DNA of 64,000 nt from Phenylobacterium koreense. GTDB taxonomy: Bacteria > Pseudomonadota > Alphaproteobacteria > Caulobacterales > Caulobacteraceae. The stretch covers positions 372,001 to 436,000 of the forward strand of contig NZ_JBEPLU010000002.1 in the NCBI RefSeq assembly GCF_040545335.1. Reading direction: 5' to 3'. The notes below the pieces were generated by a model that saw only the letters and a program-made list of their open reading frames with translations, made no database searches and was not told the DNA's origin. The position numbers and the translations under genes are program-made. This document shows positions 60,111 through 64,000 of this stretch, in pieces. The stretch's first letter is position 1, and every line of letters starts with the position of its first letter.

Positions 60111-62738
60111 ATGTCCAAGAAGATGTTGATCGACGCCGCACACGCCGAAGAGACGCGTGTCGTGGTGGTCGATGGGCCCCGTGTTGAAGAGTTCGATTTC
60201 GAGAGCCAGAACCGCAAACAACTCAGAGGGAATATCTATCTCGCCAAGGTGACGCGCGTTGAGCCGTCGCTGCAGGCGGCCTTCATCGAGTACGGCGGCA
60301 ACCGCCACGGCTTCCTCGCCTTCAACGAAATCCACCCCGACTATTACCAGATCCCCGTCGCCGACCGCGAAGCCCTGCTGCGCGAAGAGGCTGACGAGGA
60401 AGACGACATCGCCGAAAGCCGCGTGCGCGGATCCGACGACGAGGACGAGGAACTCGAAGGCGACGAAGACGACGTCATGGAAGAAGAGGTCGCCCGGCGT
60501 CGTCGGCGGCTGATGCGTCGCTACAAGATCCAAGAAGTGATCCGCCGCCGGCAGATCATGCTGGTCCAGGTCGTCAAGGAAGAGCGCGGCAACAAGGGCG
60601 CGGCGCTCACCACCTACCTGTCCCTGGCCGGCCGCTACGGCGTGCTGATGCCCAACACCGCGCGCGGCGGCGGCATCAGCCGCAAGATCACCGCGGCCAC
60701 CGACCGCAAGCGCCTGAAGGGCGTGGTGCAGAGCCTGGAAGTGCCGGAAGGCATGGGTCTGATCGTCCGCACCGCGGGCGCCAAGCGCACCAAGGCCGAG
60801 ATCAAGCGCGACTACGAATATCTCCTGCGCCTCTGGGAGAACATCCGCGACACCACCCTCCACTCGGTCGCTCCCGCCCTCATCTATGAGGAAGAGGACC
60901 TGGTGAAGCGGACCATCCGCGACCTCTACGACAAGGACATCGACGAGGTCTGGGTCGAGGGCGAGGCCGGCTTCAAGGAAGCGCGCGAGTTCATGCGCAT
61001 GCTGATGCCGTCCCAGGCCAAGAAGGTGCAGCCCTATCGGGAGGCTGCGCCGCTCTTCGTCAAGCACAAGGTCGAGGACCACCTCTCGCAGATCTACTCA
61101 CCGGTCGTGCCCCTGCGCTCGGGCGGCTACCTGGTGATCAATCAGACCGAGGCCCTGGTCGCCATCGACGTGAACTCCGGCCGCGCCACGCGTGAGCGGA
61201 ACATCGAGGCCACCGCCCTCAAGACCAACCTCGAGGCCGCCGAGGAAGCCGCGCGCCAGCTCCGCCTGCGCGACCTGGCCGGCCTGATCGTCATCGACTT
61301 CATCGACATGGATGAGGCGAAGAACAACCGGGCCGTCGAGAAGAAGCTGAAGGATGCTCTCAAGGACGACCGCGCCCGCGTGCAGATGGGCAAGATCTCG
61401 ACCTTCGGCCTGATGGAGATCAGCCGCCAGCGCCGCCGTTCCGGCGTCCTGGAAGGTACGACCCACGTCTGCGAGCACTGCGCCGGCACCGGCCGCGTGC
61501 GCTCGGTGGAATCCAGCGCCCTCTCGGCCTTGCGCGCCGTGGAGATCGAGGCGCTGAAAGGCGGCGGCGAAGCCACCCTGAAAGTTCCGCGCGCCGTTGG
61601 CCTCTATATTCTCAACGAAAAGCGCAACCATCTGGCGCGCATCCACGAGAGCCTCGGCCTGTTCGTCACCATCGTCATCGACGACGGTCTGGCCCACGCC
61701 GATCACGAGATCGAGCGCACCGCCAGCGAAACCCGGCCCGAGCACGCCGCCCTCATCCACCACACCCCCGTCCAGCCCTACCAGCCGGTCGACGAAGACT
61801 TCGATGAGGTCTTCGACGAAGAGGAGGAGGAAGAAGAGGACGAACTGGATCTCGAGCGCGAAGCCACCGACGACGACGAGGCCGAGCATCGGTTCCAGGA
61901 CCATGAGGAAGACGGCGACGAACGCGGCGGTCGCCGTGGCCGCCGCCGCCGCCGCCGCGGACGTCGCGAAGGCGCCGAGGCCCGTGAAGGCGGCGAGCGC
62001 CCCGCCGCGCGCAGCGAAGATCGCGATGGAGACGAAGGCGGTCGCCGCCGTCGTCGTGGCCGCCGCGGCGGCCGCCGGATGCGCGATGATGGTCGTCCGG
62101 CCGACATGTTCGCCTGGACCCGTCCGTGGGTGCCCTATGGCGAGGATCCCTTCGTCTGGCATGACCCTGCCGAGGATTTCCCGGCCGCCCGCAGCCCCGC
62201 GCCGGGCCAGGCCAGCCAGCCTGAAGCCGCCGCCGCTCCGGCGGTCGCCGAAATCGCCGCCGCGCCCGCGCCCAAGGTGAGCGACGAGCAGCCGGACGTC
62301 GAACTCGACGTCTGGGTCGAGCTGCCGGCGGTCGAGGAAAAGCCGAAAAAGACCCGTGCGCGCCGCAGCCGCGCCCGCGGCAAGGCCGCCGAGGCCGAGG
62401 CCGCGCCGGTCGAGGCGGTCGACGAGGCCGAAGCCGCTCCGGCGGTCGAAGCGCCCGCCGAGCCGGTGGTCGAGGCCGCTACGCCGGAACCTGTGGTTGA
62501 AGCGCCCCCGGCCAAGAAGCCGCGCGCCCGTCGCACCAAGAAGGCCGACGCAGTGACCGCGGCCGAACCGGTGGTCGAGGCGGCGCCCGAACCGGTCGCC
62601 GAACCTGAGCCAGCCCCCGAGCCGGCTCCGGAACCGGTTCAGGCCGTCGCCGAGACGCCAGCCCCGGTCCGGTCCGATCCGAACGAGATCGCCGGTCCCC
62701 CGCCCGCGCCCAAGCGCGGCTGGTGGCGTCGGGGCTAA
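60111..62738 (+). CDS. rne: ribonuclease E
   Basis: An 875-aa endoribonuclease and degradosome scaffold. The N-terminal part has the S1 domain (NIYLAKVTRVEPSLQAAFIEYGGNRHGFL) with an acidic insertion (about 85-130). The DNase I-like catalytic region carries the magnesium-binding Asp residues in VAIDVNSGRATRE and IVIDFIDM. The Zn-link is CEHCAGTG. The C-terminal half is low-complexity: an acidic run (about 570-600), Arg/Gly-rich RNA-binding stretches, and Glu/Pro/Ala/Val-rich linkers. It ends in GWWRRG, the motif that binds PNPase in Caulobacter (established knowledge). GGAG lies nine bp before ATG. Confidence 0.96.
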   Translation: MSKKMLIDAAHAEETRVVVVDGPRVEEFDFESQNRKQLRGNIYLAKVTRVEPSLQAAFIEYGGNRHGFLAFNEIHPDYYQIPVADREALLREEADEEDDIAESRVRGSDDEDEELEGDEDDVMEEEVARRRRRLMRRYKIQEVIRRRQIMLVQVVKEERGNKGAALTTYLSLAGRYGVLMPNTARGGGISRKITAATDRKRLKGVVQSLEVPEGMGLIVRTAGAKRTKAEIKRDYEYLLRLWENIRDTTLHSVAPALIYEEEDLVKRTIRDLYDKDIDEVWVEGEAGFKEAREFMRMLMPSQAKKVQPYREAAPLFVKHKVEDHLSQIYSPVVPLRSGGYLVINQTEALVAIDVNSGRATRERNIEATALKTNLEAAEEAARQLRLRDLAGLIVIDFIDMDEAKNNRAVEKKLKDALKDDRARVQMGKISTFGLMEISRQRRRSGVLEGTTHVCEHCAGTGRVRSVESSALSALRAVEIEALKGGGEATLKVPRAVGLYILNEKRNHLARIHESLGLFVTIVIDDGLAHADHEIERTASETRPEHAALIHHTPVQPYQPVDEDFDEVFDEEEEEEEDELDLEREATDDDEAEHRFQDHEEDGDERGGRRGRRRRRRGRREGAEAREGGERPAARSEDRDGDEGGRRRRRGRRGGRRMRDDGRPADMFAWTRPWVPYGEDPFVWHDPAEDFPAARSPAPGQASQPEAAAAPAVAEIAAAPAPKVSDEQPDVELDVWVELPAVEEKPKKTRARRSRARGKAAEAEAAPVEAVDEAEAAPAVEAPAEPVVEAATPEPVVEAPPAKKPRARRTKKADAVTAAEPVVEAAPEPVAEPEPAPEPAPEPVQAVAETPAPVRSDPNEIAGPPPAPKRGWWRRG

Positions 62739-62752
62739 CCGACGCAAGGCAT

Positions 62753-62778
62753 GGAAACCGGCCTGCGGGCCGGTTTCC
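62753..62778 (+). terminator. hairpin after rne
   Basis: An 11-bp perfect stem (GGAAACCGGCC with GGCCGGTTTCC, TGCG loop) 14 bp past the rne stop. It lacks a U-tract, so it may stabilise the 3' end rather than terminate on its own. Confidence 0.55.
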
Positions 62779-62845
62779 AGCCGAGCTGAAGCGCGCTAGG
62801 CTTCACATCCTGAGGCTTTGAGGGGGGCGCTTGGAGTTGTTCGGC

Positions 62846-64000
62846 ATGGTCGCCCCTGCCCGTTCGCTGTCAAAGGCCGCCCTCGTGGCGCTGACAGCCC
62901 TGAGCCTTACGCTGCAGGCCGCTCCCGCCCGCGCGGAAGAGAGCATGAGTCTCATCCGCGACACCGAGATCGAGGAAATCCTGCGCAAGGATTCCGAACC
63001 GATCTTCAAGGCGGCCGGCGTCGATTCGACGTCCATCAACATCCTGTTGATCGGCTCGAAGGACCTCAACGCCTTCGCCGCGCCCGGGACCATGGCGGTG
63101 TTCACCGGCCTGATCCTGGAATCGAAGAATCCCAACCAGCTCCAGGGCGTCATCGCCCACGAAGTCGGCCACCTGGCAGCCGGCCACTCCGCCCGGTCCG
63201 GCGACATGCAGGCGGCCGGGATGAAGCCCTTCCTGCTGACCATGGGGCTTGGCGTCCTCGCGGCCCTTGCCGGCTCCGGCGAAGGCGCCGCCGGCCTCAT
63301 CGGCAGCGCCAGCTATTTCGGCGCCATCGGCGCCATGGGCTACAGCCGCGAGCAGGAAAGCCGAGCCGACCAGGCCGGCGCCATGCTGCTCGAACGAGCC
63401 GGGCTTTCCGGCGAGGGCCTCGTCGATTTCTTCGACAATTTCCGCTTCCAGGAGGTCTTCTCCCAGGCTCGACAGTACGCCTATTTCCGGTCCCACCCGC
63501 TCTCGTCCTCCCGGATCGACGCCCTGCGGCATCGGGTCGAGCAGAATGCGCACTTCAAGACGCCGGACTCGCCCGAGGCGATCGCCGAGCACGAGATCAT
63601 GAAGGCCAAGCTCGACGGCTTCATCAACCCGACCATCGCGATCACGAAGTACACCGAGAAGGACACCTCCTATCCGGCGCGCTACGCGCGCGCGATCGCC
63701 TACTATCAGATGAAGGAGCCCGACCGGGCGCTGAAGCTGATCGACGCCCTGCTCGCCGAACAACCGAACAACCCCTATCTCTGGGAATTGAAGGGTCAGG
63801 TGCTCTTCGAGTTCGGCCGCGCGGAAGAGGCCGAAGCCCCGCAACGCAAGTCGGTCGAACTGAAGCCCGAAGCCCCGCTTCTGCGGATCAACCTTGGCCA
63901 GACCCTGATCGCCCTCAGTGACGACAAGAAGGTCGAGGAAGGTATCGGAGAGCTGAAGCGCGCCCTGAGTCAGGAGCACGACAACGCCACCGCGTGGCGC
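62846..64000 (+). CDS. periplasmic M48 family metallopeptidase with TPR repeats (partial, 5' complete)
   Basis: A secreted zinc protease; 385 codons lie in the window without a stop. The signal peptide is about residues 1-30 (LVALTALSLTLQAAPARA). HEVGH (about 105-109) supplies the zinc ligands and catalytic Glu, and YSREQESRADQAGAMLLERAG gives the third ligand region. The C-terminal half forms TPR-like helices (RAIAYYQMKEPDRALKLIDALLAEQP; FEFGRAEEAEAPQRKSVELKPEAP). This architecture resembles BepA/YfgC, which handles outer-membrane protein quality control (inference for this gene). GGAG is 10 bp before the ATG. Confidence 0.9.
   Translation, partial: MVAPARSLSKAALVALTALSLTLQAAPARAEESMSLIRDTEIEEILRKDSEPIFKAAGVDSTSINILLIGSKDLNAFAAPGTMAVFTGLILESKNPNQLQGVIAHEVGHLAAGHSARSGDMQAAGMKPFLLTMGLGVLAALAGSGEGAAGLIGSASYFGAIGAMGYSREQESRADQAGAMLLERAGLSGEGLVDFFDNFRFQEVFSQARQYAYFRSHPLSSSRIDALRHRVEQNAHFKTPDSPEAIAEHEIMKAKLDGFINPTIAITKYTEKDTSYPARYARAIAYYQMKEPDRALKLIDALLAEQPNNPYLWELKGQVLFEFGRAEEAEAPQRKSVELKPEAPLLRINLGQTLIALSDDKKVEEGIGELKRALSQEHDNATAWR

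Noticed and set aside
61098..62747. A 549-codon minus-strand frame opposite the rne 3' half
   Set aside because: Low-complexity Gly/Ala/Arg shadow of the repetitive rne coding sequence.

Overview
The window is GC-rich chromosomal DNA from an alphaproteobacterium, most likely Caulobacterales (Caulobacter or Phenylobacterium type). The main evidence is gene order. A tig-clpP cluster is separated from clpX and lon by a CicA-type HAD phosphatase gene. A bactofilin overlaps an M23 peptidase gene. The suf operon is iscR-led, glnB-glnA carry nearby accessory genes, and RNase E ends in a GWWRRG tail. The assignment is inference from layout and protein families; no 16S rRNA gene is present. There is no phage, transposase, integrase, CRISPR array or obvious genomic island: this is dense core genome.

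Layout: 1-8,288 (minus) holds nuoA to nuoH of respiratory complex I, with an NTF2-like gene between nuoD and nuoE; nuoH runs off the left edge. 8,621-8,803 holds two identical tRNA-Asp genes. 8,932-12,724 (minus) holds an FMN reductase, a Baeyer-Villiger-type flavin monooxygenase, an aldo/keto reductase and a degenerate GIY-YIG protein. 12,799-21,751 is a proteostasis block: tRNA-Val, HU, Lon, ClpX, a four-gene accessory cluster starting with cicA, ClpP and trigger factor. 22,081-27,780 has tRNA-Leu, the NAD(P)HX repair enzyme, a histidine phosphatase, a thiolase-like protein and glnB-glnA. 27,845-36,519 is mixed: an ICMT-like methyltransferase, parE, an acyltransferase, a DEAD-box helicase, a GGDEF protein, an enoyl-CoA hydratase/isomerase and LtrA.

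36,604-43,844 (minus) is a nine-gene iron-sulfur operon: iscR, a NifS-type desulfurase, sufB, a small helical protein, sufC, sufD, sufS, a DUF59/SufT gene and sufA. 44,025-51,509 holds a hydrolase, a polysaccharide flippase with an overlapping glycosyltransferase, an M20 amidohydrolase, anmK, tyrS and a peroxiredoxin. 51,881-59,693 is dominated by cell-wall functions (M23 peptidase, bactofilin, PBP1A, N-acetylmuramoyl-L-alanine amidase), interleaved with csaA, a comB-like gene and prfB. prfB keeps an intact +1 programmed frameshift. RNase E and a partial M48 metalloprotease close the window.

Functionally the window ties together Fe-S supply (suf) and its largest customer (nuo, with many Fe-S subunits), ATP-dependent proteolysis (Lon, ClpXP, trigger factor) with heat-shock-like promoters upstream of clpX and lon, nitrogen control (PII and glutamine synthetase), and envelope growth. 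I found no clearly new multi-gene system. The best leads are uncharacterised small genes embedded in otherwise canonical operons (nuo, suf, clp), two intergenic repeat elements, a DnaA-box/AT-rich site upstream of nuo, and the prfB recoding site.
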